This document shows positions 46,010-58,612 of a stretch of DNA of 64,000 bases, piece by piece. How positions within the stretch are numbered: the first letter of the stretch is position 1; every line of letters begins with the position of its first letter. The position numbers were made by a program, and so were the translations under genes. Source of the stretch: Phanerochaete sordida (taxonomy: Eukaryota; Basidiomycota; Agaricomycetes; Polyporales; Phanerochaetaceae). Location: NCBI GenBank assembly GCA_019973155.2, contig BPQB01000005.1, positions 744,001 to 808,000 on the forward strand, in the 5' to 3' direction. The notes under the pieces were generated by a model. It saw only the letters and a program-made list of their open reading frames with translations. It ran no database searches and was not told the DNA's origin.

Positions 46010-48240
46010 CTACTGAGCCCACGGGGTGCTCAGAAGCTTCTTGAGATAGTTGCCCTCCTCCTTGTAGTCGAGCGTGTAGATCCTTTGCACACCGTAGCGG
46101 ACCCGGCTGGTCTCCTAATTATCATGAGCAAGTTGTCGCAAATCAACGAGGAATAGATAAACGTGCCTGGAATGTCTCCATTTTCGCCCTGCAGGTGAAA
46201 TTGAACGTTGTGCCGACCGCACCCTCGAGAATCTTGTTGTACTGCGCATCGTCACGATCCTAGCCAGTGTATGTGAGCTCAACAAATTCCACAGTCCAGT
46301 AATTGCCATTACCTTGAGCTCCATGAGTTGGTCAGCAGACATGTTGAAGACGGTAACACCGGCATCGTTGAAGCACTGGAACCACACTTGGCCAGAGTGG
46401 TCGGCGACAGCCATAGCCATGATGTATCTAGAAACGATATTGAGTTAACCTTCTAGATACGCTTAAAACATAACAAGGCTCACCGGTACGACGGCTTGTC
46501 GTACACCTTGTCGCACTTCTCGCATCGCCAGCCGTCGTGCTGTTCGATGACCTTTTTGTTGCAGCCCTCCGTCTGGCATGCCGGGTACGCGATGTTGTCC
46601 GACTTGATGTGCATGATCGTTGCGCGCGAAGAGAAGTAGTCGGGCTTGTCGCCGCCGCCGAGATTAGCGTTCCGGACGTCGTCCAGAAGGCGGATCTCCT
46701 CGCGATTGAACCCGCGGCTGCCGACCTGCGGCGTAGCGGAAGTCTGCGGCTGGAAGTCTTGGACCTTTCCGTCGGTGTCGTACCAGCCCCTGAGCACGTA
46801 GGCTTCAGGGATGTCCGGGTTGACCTCCATACCGCTGGAGCTAAGCATGGAGAGGTTCCGACCTGGGACTCATGAGTATGGCGACTTTTAACAGCATTCA
46901 AGCAGCTTACCACCAAAGTCGCCGACTTTCACGCCCTTCCAAGCGACAATAGGTTCGCCCGGCTCTTTATAGGCCTCGGCCTGTCGGCCCCAGAGAGTCA
47001 TGCGCACGGATGCACCAGAGCGGTCCACGATGGTCAACTCGCGCTTAGTGAGCTGAGAAAACACGGTTAAACTCCGTAGTGATCTTAGATGCCGAACACT
47101 TACCTCATTGCCCTGTTTCGTGGTGAAGTGAGTAACGTCGCTGGTCTCCTTCACGATACCGAGGACATCTTGACGAACGGTTGAGAGTAGAACACTAGTT
47201 GTCGGAATTGCGACATACCGATCATATCGCCAGAGTTGTGGTTCATTAGCTGGTCCAGTGGGACAAACTTGTACTGGATGTTCAGGACCGGCCCATCATG
47301 ACACTTTGCGGCCTCAGCATTGATACGAGATACGCATATACCCATGCATGAGACTCACCTCTTCGACGATAGTACCGCGTTGAAGACCAAGCTCGTATTC
47401 ATTGTTGACGTTGTTAAACTTTTTCTTCGCGAGGTTGACCTGGCCCTTCGAAACGTAGTACATCTTGCCCTCCTGGAACTTGGGGTAGAATTCGTCGACA
47501 TTGTTGTTGAAAGCGGTCGCTTTGATCTCGCCAGTTTCGTCCATGAGAGTGACGCTGAAAACCTTGCCCTCGCCGCGCGCATTCGAGAAAGTGCGGATGT
47601 CCGACTTCTGCTTGACCTTCGCACGGATCGTCCAGTTGTTCTGGTACGGGCTCAGGCCTTCAATGGGGAATACGTGACGCTGCGGGTTGTTGTTGGTCAT
47701 TGCTGGCTTTGGGGCTGTGTACTGCGGGGGCGCCGTGGTAGCTGGCGGAGCGGAAGTGGGGGCCGGTGGGCCGGCAGACGAAACGGGCTTCGAACTGGTG
47801 CCGCTTCCTGGCGAGCCTGGGACGGCTACGGGGGAGCCAATCTTCTCAGCTTCGGTCACAAGAGGCGTCATTTCGAGAATAATGAGAAGGCGGCTGTATA
47901 ACGCGTCAGGACGCGAGCAAAAACGAAAGCAGAGCGCGTACCCCTTGCCATCACCAACAGGGTTACAAGTAAACCTCTCCACGACCGCGATCGAGTTCTT
48001 GACGAGCTGGCCGTTCTCTACGAGCTCGTTGACCTGTGTCGCGAGCATGGACTGGAGGAAGTGTTCGCCGTCCGAGACAATGACGCGATACCTGTCGGCG
48101 CCGTTCTGAGGAGGACCAACTTTCTTGATGGATAGGAGCTGCATGATGGGGCGGGAGGTGCAAAGAGCCTCTGTCTCCTCCTCCTTGACATTGTGTACGC
48201 GCATGCAGAGGCCCTGCGTGAGCTTGGGGATGTTGGACAT
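46010..48240 (-). CDS. rfa1: Replication protein A large subunit (RPA1)
   Basis: Largest subunit of the single-strand DNA-binding heterotrimer used in replication, repair and recombination. N-terminal OB fold: MSNIPKLTQGLCMRVHNVKE, RYRVIVSDGEHFLQSMLATQ. A Pro/Ala-rich linker precedes VFPIEGLSPYQNNWTIRAKV (DNA-binding domain A), VSKGQVNLAKKKFNNVNNEY, NIQYKFVPLDQL and domain B (ELTIVDRSGASVRMTLWGRQ). Domain C holds the zinc ribbon CQTEGCNKKVIEQHDGWRCE followed by KCDKVYDK (C-x4-C...C-x2-C). The C-terminus is RVRYGVQRIYTLDYKEEGNY then LKKLLSTPWAQ. Several introns. Two MCB boxes sit 42-64 bp upstream of the start. Confidence 0.95.
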
Positions 48241-48903
48241 GGTGGTGAGCGGTGGTGGTGGTCGACAGGAGTGTGCGAAAGACGCGTCTCGTTTATGAAC
48301 GCGTGTGCTTAGGTAAGCTCGCGTGTCTTGGGCGCTCGACTAGCAGTGCCATGCGCTCCGCCTGTCTGCTCCCGACCACGACCATGTCGGAGGGCAAGAG
48401 GGAGCAATTCCCTCGAGCTCTGGCAATGGCTTCCCCTCATCTCGTGCACAGCAATAGCATCCCGTTTACTTCAGCATCTCGACTTGTGTCCCGTCCGGTG
48501 GCAAAGGGTCAGTATCGCATGCCTGCACCGCAGGCCTCAGGGCCGCCAGGGTCGGACGAAGCAAGCCAGTAATCGTACCGCAGCTCAGTTCCCAACAGCA
48601 CTCGTCACAGAGCAGGTCATCTTTGGAAGGTCTTCTGTGGGCACTGATAATCTCATTATAATAGAACAGGATCGAAAGCAACAAAAACAGCTCTACGCTA
48701 CGATTGAGAACAAATGAAAGCAGTACGCTAAGGCAAGCAAATCAGAGATTATATGGCTACATAAGCTCACGACGATGTCTAAAAGTCTAAGAGTCCTGTG
48801 ATAAATACAACATCAAACCTGAAAAGATCAGACCAAGAACCAGGAGATGGCCGAGCGGAAACCAGCTCCCCATGTTACTTTTCCGTCCAGGGCAGTACAC
48901 GCC
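48241..48903. promoter_or_regulatory. RPA1 promoter with paired MCB boxes; IDO 3' flank
   Basis: ACGCGT occurs at 48282-48287 and 48299-48304, 17 bp apart, close upstream of RPA1. MCB boxes bound by MBF drive G1/S expression of replication genes in ascomycete yeasts; the same role here is inferred. The rest is the presumed 3' flank of the dioxygenase gene, with no gene seen. Confidence 0.55.
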
Positions 48904-50348
48904 CTAGTCGCGCAGCATCGCCCGACTCGTTGCATCCCGGCCGTGCTTCAAGAGGTTCGATGCCTCGTTGCCGCCGGTGCCGCGCGCGACACCGCCATCG
49001 CGCTCCCGCATCTGGATGTTGGCCGGCGGCGCACTGTGCGACTGCGTCACGACGTAGAGCGTCACGATGCGGATGTGGACGTCGCGGAGGCGCTTGAGCG
49101 CCGCCACAGCCGCGTTGTACGGCTCGCGGAGGGCCGGGTGGCGTTGCGCGACGTCGCGCACCGAGCGCGGCGACGCCGCGAGGTACTGCAGGTACTCGCG
49201 GTGGAAGCCCGGCATGTACAGCCGCATCCGGTCCATGAAGCTCGTGTCCGCCTTCTTGTTCGCCTCGGACGGCGCCGGCAGCCGCCTCTGCGCGAGCTTG
49301 TGGTCGATGTCGAGGAAGATGTCGAGCGCGTGCATGACGCTGCTCTGCCCCGCGGACGGCCCCGCGGTGTACCGCGTCTTGCTCGCGGAGACGCCCTCGT
49401 ACTCCCACTGCGGCTTCGACGAGCCCGCGGGCGGTGACCCGTTCCACCAGGGACGGCAGTGCCAGTAGAAGGCCTGTGGGTCGACGGAGTCTCGGCAGGT
49501 CTGGAATATCGAGGTGAGCTCGTCAATGATGTCCTTCAGGTGCGAAAGATTGCGAGCGATGCTGTTGATAGCGGCGACGTCCGCGGTGCTGGGGAGTGTC
49601 ATGAAGGACTCGATGATTTGTAGCATCTCGACACCCTTCAACTCGATCGCGCCCGAAAGCGCGTAGAAGGCGCGCTCGTTCTCGTTCCCGGACAGGAGCG
49701 TCACGTAACGGATGTTTTCTGCGGAGAGCGGCTCCTCCGGGCGGATAAGCTCCCAGTTCCACAGCACGGTGTCCGCGAAGGTCAGCACCGGCGGGATGCT
49801 GAGCGCTTCGGAGACGTGCACGAACGGGATGGCGAGGGAGCGTGGGATGAGGAGGGTCTTGGCGTCGTCGGTGGTGGGTGTCGAGTGCACGTAGAAGTGT
49901 ACGAGGAATGCTAACACCATATGTGCCCTCTGCAGGAAGCGAATATCCTGTGGCATCTGCCACACGCTCGCGTCCAAAACGCGCCACTGTGTGGAGTGGT
50001 CAGAAAAGCTCGCGAACACGCGTTTCTAAAACTCAAAAAACTTACCGAGCGCACTGCTGCCCGCCATCGTTCGCCCGTGGGCCTCCTGTAGAGGCCATCT
50101 GGCGACTCATCATCTCCCAGGCTCAGTGCCTCCTGGGCATCAACCAATGCGCGCTCCCAGATGTCGAACGGCCCTGACAGCCTCGGCAGGGGCTGCGGCG
50201 GGAAGAAGCCAGTGTTGGGGTCTACGTCGAAGTCGACCTGGCACAGAGAGCGGTCCTTGGTGAGTGCGCCACGCAGCGAGCGGGCGACCTGCCGTACGTC
50301 GACGCTCGAGAGGAAGTTAATGAGGCTGAGGCTGGCACCGATCTCCAT
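48904..50348 (-). CDS. ido: Indoleamine 2,3-dioxygenase
   Basis: Haem enzyme that opens the indole ring of tryptophan to N-formylkynurenine, first step of the kynurenine route to NAD. Two exons (50046-50348, 48904-49986) give 461 residues. Conserved stretches: FDVDPNTGFFPPQPLPRLSG, FDIWERALVDAQEALSLGDD, FLQRAHMVLAFLVHFYVHST, IPRSLAIPFVHVSEALSIPP, YVTLLSGNENERAFYALSGA, and FYWHCRPWWNGS. The probable proximal haem ligand His lies in KRLRDVHIRIVTLYV, aligned to the RSYHLQIV region of animal IDO. The C-terminus extends into a polar tail after IQMRERDGGVARGTGGNEAS, a fungal feature. No signal peptide. Confidence 0.93.
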
Positions 50349-51854
50349 CGAGTATTAAAGGGAGACTAGGTAAGAAGAAAAGAGTAAGAAGGTAAGAGGT
50401 AGGGTACGAAGGCGAGCGTCGTGTGGTGGGTGTCTGAGCCTCCCGGAGAGAGAGCCTCTCGGGTTATATAGGTTCGGGACGCGTCGCAAACTCGGAAAGT
50501 CAACAAAGGATGTATTTGGCAGGCGCCCTCCAGCTCGGAGGCTCATCAGAGGATACCCTGCACTGGCCAGACGCGTCACGCCAAAAGGTCTCCGCCGCGC
50601 CGCGCCGCGAGATTCACGGTGCCGCGTACCCGAACGAAATTTGGACGGTTACCACGTCGGCGCCTCCAGCGCACCGGTAAACTATCCTGCTTCGGTCCTC
50701 CACGTGGAGACTCGCCTATCTTTCGTGCGCAGAACAGATCTCCGTTTCCTTCGCGACGGTCCGCCGTCGCTGCTTACGCGCACGCGAGCGAGGCCCCCGC
50801 CGTTCCCACCGTTCCCAAGGGCAGGCATCGTTACGGCAAGTTCCCGCTGTTCCCAGTACCTGAGTTGAGCTCGCGCGCGGGATATTTCGTTGGGGCACCG
50901 CGCCGCCCTCGCGCGGCGGTCGCGCATCAGACTCAGACCCTGGCCAGGGCTCGCCGCAGCCGGCCTTCACGCTCTCGGAGGGCGCGCGCGTAGTGCACAC
51001 CGCCATAGGCCGCCATGTGGGCGGGGCCTGGAAACAGCACCGTGTCAGAGAGGGCGGAGAGCGCAGGGCGACGGTCGTAGGTGAGTTAACACCTTGGTTG
51101 CGTCGAGCCCGGCTGGGCCTGTGAGCTCACTCTCAATTTTGCGGATCGGTGTCGCGCTGTCAGGCCAGACGTTTCAGCTGGGGGCAGGCGGTGCGCGGCG
51201 GGCACCCTCCCACGGGGGCCCAGCAGGCGCTGCGCGATCGCGGAGATCTGGTGCGCTGTGCAGAAGCCAAACTACGCACCCGGCTCGATTGAGCAAGTGC
51301 GTATCCGCCCGCGCCCGTGCGTGCGGCATGGAGAAAGCTTCGTCGCCGTCAGCGCGTGCGCCGTGCGCCCGCCGTCGCCGCGCCATGCCCTCGACGGCGC
51401 CGCCCTGTCTGCGCGCGAGCTAGCCGTGTTTCCTTTTGGGCCTCGTTCTCCGAAGCGTGCCCGCGGAGGCGGTGTCTGTCTGCCGGAGCCCGCTGGCGCC
51501 GGCGCTTCATGTCAGACGGTGCCGCTGCAGCTCGCGCGTGTGGACGTGACAGGCAGCCATACAGCTTCACGCGCACCCCGCCGGGCCGCGCCCTGGAATG
51601 CACAGGAAGGATTTGCTGTCACTGTTAATGAAAAGGCGTCAAGAGCCCGTGCCGTTCGTGCCATATTGCGTCCTATGTCTATGTCTGGTCAACCGAGGAG
51701 TTCGAGAGCTGTTCGACTAGCGTGTGACAGACATGACGGTGCACATACGCCGACCCGACAAAGCACTCCTTCATGTGTCCAGAACAGCACTAGCATTGCG
51801 GAAATAGCAACAGACGTATATGCAAAAGGTCAAAGTACGTGCATTATGGACAAA
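50349..51854. other. GC-rich intergenic region
   Basis: 1.5 kb upstream of the dioxygenase. It is open in several frames on both strands because of GC content, but no domain or splice-supported protein is seen. AT-richer sequence near 51640-51840 is probably 3' flank of the hydrolase gene. Confidence 0.5.
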
Positions 51855-53779
51855 CTAGCGACTCTGCCACTTGAGGTACTTCTTGCCCGACCGCTTGTCG
51901 ACTTCCTCGACGCACTTGCGTTCCACGACGTCAAGAACCTTCTCCTTGATGCCCATTTTACCGCTGCGAAGGCCGACGAGCGTCTCGACAAGCTCCTCCT
52001 TGGTGAGCTGAGTACCGCCACTGGCGCGGTGGCTCCCGACAACCAGCTGGCGAATCTCTTCTTCGGTGGGTAACGCAAAGCGCATCGGTCTTGAAGTCTT
52101 CTCGACGTCTACGTTCATGCTCTCGGGCAGCTCGAGAGCCGGTGCGGTGCCGTTCTGAGGCGACCACTGGCCGAAGAACCTGGCCGTAACGGACGAGTCC
52201 TCGACCTCGGCCAAGGTAGACGGAGTCCAGGCAGGGCGTCCCTTGATCTTGTCGACGAGTACGGCAGTAACACCGGTCTTGAAGTCGGAGCTGCCGCCAC
52301 TCTACGGTGCGCAAAGTGCGGAAGTGAGCTGGTGACCACGACTCCGCGCAATGAAACGACTCGGCTACTCACACAGTACGCCGTGGCAATGTTCAGCTCG
52401 GTCTGAAGCGCCTCGTGCAGCGTCGCTGTCCGTCCTTTGCGGAGCGCGAGCAGGGCGACCTTCAGACTCGTGGGGCTCCGGAGCTCGAGAGCCGCGAGGG
52501 TTTGCTCCGCCCACTTGCGGATGCCGGAGTCCTCGTGGCTTTCGCGCACCTTCTGGAGGTCCGCGATGATTTCCTCGACGCTGTCGTGAGAGAACACCGC
52601 GTCCAGAACGGTGCGAAGTTGGCCGGTGAACGCGCACGGAGCCTCGCCAGGCTCGCGTTCCTGCGAGCACTCCTCTATCGTGCCGTCGACGACTTTGACG
52701 GTCGCGCGGTCGAGCGATGCAAGGCTTTCCAAGAGCGCAGGCACCCTCCGCGACGGAATATAGTGCGTAGCCAGGCCAAGCTCACTGTCGTGCGGGAGGT
52801 GACATCAGAGGAGTAGACGAAGGCGACTCGAGAGAAGCCTTACTAGACATCACGGCCTTTGATTGATTCGCCGGTAAGCCCCAGGTACGTACCGATCTCT
52901 CCGTCCAACCTGGATAAGAAAAATGTTGCGCCAACATCGGGTGAATAGCCTATCTTTGTTTCCGGCATCGCGAAGAGGGTGTTCTCGGTGGCTATCCTGA
53001 ACGAAGCGTTCGCAGCGAGGCCTACACCGCCGCCCACTGTATGACCTTGTTAGCGGAACAATGTTGTCCGGATAGACAGGCCACAACTTGCGTACTCGTA
53101 ATACCATCCATGACAGCGACATAGATGCCTGCCACGGCCGCGAGCATGTAGTCCAATTCAAACCTGTGCTCATTGTCAGCGGCTGCTCGGAAAGGATAGC
53201 AGCGTACGTACTCCCGTTTGAAGAAGTCGATGGCCTCGGGCCTGGTCTTCTCGTCCTCGGCCAGCTGTACGACACCTGGTGCCCGACCGGCATGTGTATG
53301 GCACCTCTGGGTGATACATTGGATGGCACGTACCCGCGACATCGCCGCCTGCGCAGAAGGCGCGTCCGACGCCCTGCCCGACCAAGATCTTGGATATTTC
53401 GGAGCGACTCCAGTCCTGAAGTACAATGAGCACTAAACGGGGCACCCGGGGCGCGGAGACAACACACCTCCACATATGGGCGCAGCAGATTCAGCATGGA
53501 CGTGTCGAGCGCGTTCAGCTTCTTTGGCCGGTTGAGGATGTACTTTCTCAGCTGGCCAACAGTTTCAAAGAGCACCGGGGGCTGGACGGCAACATGTGGG
53601 ATTGAGGACGGTATGGATGGTGACCTGGCGTTGAAACACACCTCGTCTCCGTTTGGCTGGGCCTTGGCCGGGCCCGCGGCGGCCTGGGTGCTTGCCTTCA
53701 TGTGCTGCGCGATTGCAAGAGTGCGCTCTGAGGCTCTGAGAGAGCGACTGGACATCCTGAGGGCTGTCCTGGACAACAT
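51855..53779 (-). CDS. 3-hydroxyisobutyryl-CoA hydrolase, mitochondrial
   Basis: Crotonase-fold thioesterase of valine breakdown, releasing 3-hydroxyisobutyrate. The start at 53779 ([20 protein letters not shown]) has the basic, hydroxylated make-up of a mitochondrial presequence; an in-frame ATG lies nine codons upstream. Core blocks: [60 protein letters not shown] (joined across an intron), [20 protein letters not shown] (oxyanion-hole region), and [20 protein letters not shown] with the active-site acids. The C-terminus includes [20 protein letters not shown] and [13 protein letters not shown]. Related fungal proteins (yeast Ehd3) have also been found in the mitochondrial ribosome, so a second role is possible. 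It is divergent from TBCE. Confidence 0.93.
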
Positions 53780-54030
53780 GGCGGCGGAGACGACGGGTGA
53801 TATCACGATGGGGGGACGGCGGCGAGGTTAGGGGCAGCGGGAGTCCGTGCAGCCGATTCCGGAGGCTGAGCAAGCTCGTGTTCTCACAACTCCAGTGGGA
53901 CGCGTTTCCCGAGACGCCCAGGACGCGCTCGCCGCGCCCGTTCAGGCAACTCTCCAAGTTGACACCCCTCCGTCGTCGACGCGAGACCGTGGCCGAGCCC
54001 AGCCCGACCGCCCGCCCGCCAGCGAGAGAC
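53780..54030. promoter_or_regulatory. Shared promoter region of hydrolase and TBCE genes
   Basis: 251 bp between divergent start codons; it must drive both genes. No motif stands out. Confidence 0.5.
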
Positions 54031-56235
54031 ATGCAAGACCGCACGGCGAGCCTGCCCGCGACGGGCACAAGATTCGCGCTCGGAGGCCATCTTGGAACCG
54101 TCAGGTTTGTCGGGCCTGTCGAAGGCACTAACGGAACCTGGCTCGGCGTCGAGTGGGACGATCCCGCTCGCGGCAAGCATGACGGTGTCAAAGACAACCG
54201 GAGATACTTTACCTGTCGGTGAGTGTCGGGCGTTACTCCGTATGGCGTCGACGTAGCCTGTACTGCATCTGTCAACCCCAGTGTCCCGAACGCGGGGTCA
54301 TTCATACGTCCAACGGCCGTCGGCATCTCTTACGGCACTTCTTTTCTCAAGGCCTTGCTGTCAAAATACATCGAAGATCCACATGGACCAGGAGAGAAAG
54401 TCATCCTCGGTTCTTCCAAGGGTGCTATCGAAGTCGAAGCTGTCAATCTCGACAAGATTCGCGGCAAACTATCCAACCTTCAGCGACTGCGAGAAGTGAG
54501 CCTGGATTACCATGGCGTGGCTACCGCAGATCCTCCTGGAGATATTAACAGGACGTGTGCTGGTAGGTGATGTGTATTGCACGGACGTCTGCACTGCTTC
54601 GCTTTGTGCGTGGGGCCGCTGTTGATTTCCAGCGGTCCTGTTTATCCCCAACAGCGACGGACGCTCGCTTTCCCTTCATCGCGCCTTCGTTCATCTATTA
54701 CTCTGTGCGATGCGATGATCTCATTCCACCACAGGTATTAGAGGGCTTGATCTATCCAAGAATCTGCTCCCGTCGTGGGATACAGTGTCTTCGATTGTCT
54801 CAGAACTTCCCGCTCTCGAGACCCTGGCTCTCAAGTCCGTGCCTTGTTCTTTGCCTTGTCCGCAACGTCACCGACGGCTGATTGTGCGGATAGTGGCAAT
54901 CGTCTCGTGATGCCGTCACTTGCCACTCCGAAGCTGACCGAGGCGTTCTCGGGGATAAAGGAGCTCCAAATCAGCTCAACACTGACGACATGGTCTGAAG
55001 CATGTTCACTCGTCAATTGCATGCCGTTGCTGCGGGTACTGGAGATGGGATACAATCTCTTGGAGAAGCTTGCGGTCAATGATGACGCGCCACGCACAGG
55101 TCATCCAACACTGCAAGCCATCAACTTCGACGGTAATTCCCTCAAAATTTGGTCCGACATCTGCACTGCACTATCATCCTTCAAGAGGTAAGCCTTGTAT
55201 TATCCTTCGTCGACGACAGACGAGGGACACGTAGCAGCCTGCAGCGCCTCATCCTATCGAGCAACCATCTCACGACGATCGACCCATGTCCGGATGGACA
55301 GCCGCCGGGCATTGCCCAGCTCAAGCACCTCTCCCTGGCAGCCAACAGCTTGACAGACTGGGGGGACCTGGACCGCCTCTACACCTGGTGCCCTGCACTT
55401 GAGTCGCTGACCATCGCAGGCAATCCGCTATCCTCAGGTGCGTCCCAACGCGCCGCAAATCAGCAACTCATCATACCCACCGCGACACGATCTGTCAGAC
55501 CCACACCTGCGGCAGTTCGCGATAGCCAAGATCGGGAGCCTGGCCACCCTCGACGGCGCCGCGGTACGCCCGTCGCTCGCCAGTTCCGCCGCGCACAGCT
55601 CGCTCACGGCCCGCGCAGATCAGCGCGAAGGAGCGCACGGACTGCGAGCTGTTCTACCTGTCGTCCGTCGCGAAGCACGGCCCTGCGGACGCCGCGGCGC
55701 GGCGCGCAGCGCACCCGCGCTGGGACGAGCTCTGTGCGCGTGCGTGGCATCCATCATTCTCGCGCGCGGCCCGTCGCTGACGCTGTGTGCGCCCTTGTGC
55801 CCCCGTGTGCCACCACAGGCCACGCCTTCGTCGATGCGCCACGCGCCGCAGACGCGGGCGGCGACACGCTCGGCAACCGCCTCTTCAGTGGGTCGTTCCG
55901 CTCCCCTCGTGTGCTGTGCCGCTCTGGACTGAGCCGTGGCCGTGCCAGCCGTCCTCGTGCAGCGGCGCGCGCACGCCCCAGGCACGGGCGCCGACGCCAC
56001 GCAGGACCCGGCGCAGGCGCTCAGGGTGCTCCCGTCGATGTCCATGCGCACGTTCCGCATGAAGCTCGCGAAGACGTTCAAGCTCGGGAGGGCAGAGCAG
56101 CCCGGGCTGCGCCTCTGGCTTAAGATGCCCGACGGCGCCTGGTCCGAGCTCGAAAGCGCGGAAGACACGCACGACCTCGCGTGGTGGGGCCTCGAGGACG
56201 GGTCAGAGATCGTTTTGGTTGCCGGCAGCGGGTAG
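54031..56235 (+). CDS. Tubulin-folding cofactor E (TBCE)
   Basis: Chaperone that captures alpha-tubulin during heterodimer assembly. The N-terminal CAP-Gly domain is VRFVGPVEGTNGTWLGVEWD then DPARGKHDGVKDNRRYFTC, with the GKxDG groove motif (His replaces the common Asn). Leucine-rich repeats follow: GKLSNLQRLREVSLDYHGV, the GLDLSKNLL region, MPLLRVLEMGYNLLEKLAV, SLQRLILSSNHLTTIDPCPD, LKHLSLAANSLTDWGDLDRL and LESLTIAGNPLSS. The FAIAKIGSLATLDGA cap, then AKERTDCELFYLSSVAKHG, match TBCE. The ubiquitin-like end reads SMSMRTFRMKLAKTFKLGRA and ends GSEIVLVAGSG. Multi-exon; the middle junctions near 54700-54900 were not fully traced. Confidence 0.9.
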
Positions 56236-57037
56236 AGCGCTCCGTCGCGGGTCGTACGTGCTTCAGGGAAAGAAATATATTTTGGATGCGGTGTACATTA
56301 GAGTACGGGCGCAAAACGTGGGCTACGATAACGCGAGCACTCACCGTAAGCTCCGTAATGACCGCGGGAACGGGATGGTCAGCGCCAGCAAGCGACGTCG
56401 TCTTGCGGCGGGGGCCATGATGCGCCGCTCGCCGTACAAACTGGAAGCCTCGAAAGGAACTGGGGACCCTTGATGCGCTGTCGTTGCCATGATGGGCCTC
56501 GAGAGGGCGGATCAATATCTGGGCAAATATCGCCACGGAGAAGACAGAGTCGGGGGAGAGGGTGGGAACAGATGGAAACGTGTCCTGATGCGACAGGGCC
56601 TTGTTCGGATTTGGGCCAAACGTTCACATCTTAACGATAACGGATCCGGGAGGGTACCTGGGACCAGGGGAAGGTCCACCGCGGATACGGTCGCACCAGA
56701 GACAGCATTTCCGGGGGGAGGGCATCGCACGCCTCGCTCGCGGGCCACGTCGTACGTCTTGCACCGTCCGTCTCGCGAAGGGACCCTCCAGGGGTGGGAC
56801 GCTCGCCAGGGAAGGGACCGGGGAGGCAGCCACAATCGCGCCAGAGGGGGGCCTTGGTTGGAACCAATGCGTAATAACCAACCAGGCAAATAACGACTCC
56901 TTCGAGGTACAGATCATGGCCAGCAACATATCCCGGAACGGACAACAACGATTTTCTGGTATGGTGGCTTCGGAAAGCATTCGCGGTCCAAAGGGCAGGG
57001 CAAACGAGGAGAAATCCTGTGGCATCACGGCCGAACC
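56236..57037. other. Convergent intergenic region
   Basis: 802 bp between the 3' ends of TBCE and the SR-type gene. Frames open on both strands show no domain. Probably untranslated trailers. Confidence 0.5.
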
Positions 57038-58323
57038 TCAACGCGCCCAACCGTTATCTCCGTTGCCGGCAGGAGCTGCCGCCCGGGGAGGCCTGTCGAA
57101 TTCCCTCTCCTCACGCCGGCGGTCGTCCCTACGGCGATCAGAATAAGGGTCAGGTTCTCTTCGGTAATCATACGCTCCTCGACGGTCATCGTACCCTGCA
57201 GGTCTCCTTTCATCGTACTCCCTCTTGGGGGGCGGCGACCTGGGGCGACGATCGTCGAGTTCCGCCCGGCGGGGCGGGGAGCGAGAGCGTTCTCTATAGG
57301 CAGGCCTTTCCTCCCGGCGACGGTCATCGCGAGCGTAGCGGTCATCGCGACGATCGTCACGACCATAGCGTTCGTCGCGGCCGTAGCGGTCATCACGACC
57401 GTACCTGTCATCGCGCCCGTACCTATCGTCACGACGCTCGTCCCTGCGATCGTCGCGACGATAGTTGTCGACGCCGCCACGCTGCTGCAGATTGTCAGAC
57501 GGGATTGGCCGGAGTCGGGTAAGATAGACTCACGCTGTCGTCGAGCGCAACGCGAACACTTTGGCCGCGAAGCTCTTTGCCATCGAGCTCCTTGACGGCA
57601 CGATCAGCGTCTTCTCGAGAAAGGTACTCGAGAACACTATCCTACTGTGAGCGCATTACCAAATATATTAGACCGTGAGAACGTACCCCTCGCCAGGACG
57701 GTCGCGGTCAATGTCAGCGTAGGAGACGCTTCCAGCCTCACGACCGAAGTCCTTCAAATCCTGTAGGGTAAACACGTAGTGTGAGCACGCGCGGTACACC
57801 TGTTTGAACCAAATCTGTAATGATGGGAGATACCAACCTGCCAGCTGGTGTCGCGCGAGATACCTGACACGACAAGACGGTGTCCGGGAGGCCTCCTGGC
57901 GCGAGGAGCGCGGTCGGTCTCATAGACATCGCGCTTTGGGCGGGACTCTTTGGCGAACTCAACGACGATGCTAGGAGATGAACAGTCAGACAACGCGTTT
58001 TAAATACGATTTGCGATCATACTTTGCACCCATGAAGGCTTTGCCGTTGAACTGCGTAACAGCATCTTCAGCGTCACGAGAGCTCTCGAACTCGACGAAG
58101 CCGAAGCCTGAGGCGCGTGTTCAGCGACAAGGCGGCTGAAGGGCTTCTCCGCCACGAACCTGTCATGACACGGCAGTCGACGATACGGCCATAGCCCTCG
58201 AAAAATTTTGAGACGTCCTCAGGACGCGCGTCGGGTGGGAGTCCTGTGTGAAGCGGTGAGGGGGGTGGGCGGGGCAGAAGGCGCGAAAACGGGCGTACGT
58301 CCGAGGTAGAGTCGCTTGGACAT
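57038..58323 (-). CDS. SR-type RNA-binding protein with two RRMs and an RD-rich tail
   Basis: Nuclear pre-mRNA splicing or mRNA export factor of the SR family. Exon 1 (from 58323) encodes MSKRLYLGR and joins to LPPDARPEDVSKFFEGYGRI then VDCRVM; FGFVEFESSRDAEDAVTQFN completes RRM1 (RNP1 = FGFVEF). RRM2: HRLVVSGISRDTSWQDLKDF, AGSVSYADIDRDRPGEG, SVLEYLSREDADRAVKELDG. The tail, open from about 57480 down to the stop at 57038, has repeated RYGRDDRYGRDDRYGRDERY with RERSRSPPRRAELDDRRPRS, and ends AAPAGNGDNGWAR. The tail mixes Arg-Asp and a short Arg-Ser motif, so it is less RS-rich than classic SR proteins. The exact orthologue is not determined. Confidence 0.85.
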
Positions 58324-58612
58324 GATGGTGGTTGTGGTTGAAGATGAAGGCGTCCTTGGCTGAGTTCAAAAGAACAAGCGCAGACGTGGTCCGTGCGCGT
58401 GCCTCGAGGAGCGCACGTGGGGGCGTCTGTTTGATGAGGCGCGTGACGAACATCTGCTTCCGGCGCTATCCGGCCGGAGGCCCACGCAGCCTCGGGATGC
58501 CCGTTTCGGCGCTACACCCCGGTCTCCCGGCGTCTCGGACTATCTGATAAGTCATTGGTCACTTGAAGTTGCCGGCCGTGCCCACTCCTGCTCGTTGTCT
58601 CACACGTTCACC

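Noticed and set aside
50619..51845. Genes in the GC-rich region upstream of the dioxygenase
   Set aside because: Open frames exist on both strands but none shows a recognisable domain, hydrophobic pattern or intron-exon logic.
56601..57146. Plus- and minus-strand open frames downstream of TBCE
   Set aside because: They overlap the antisense of the SR-type gene's tail or its trailer and show no domain.
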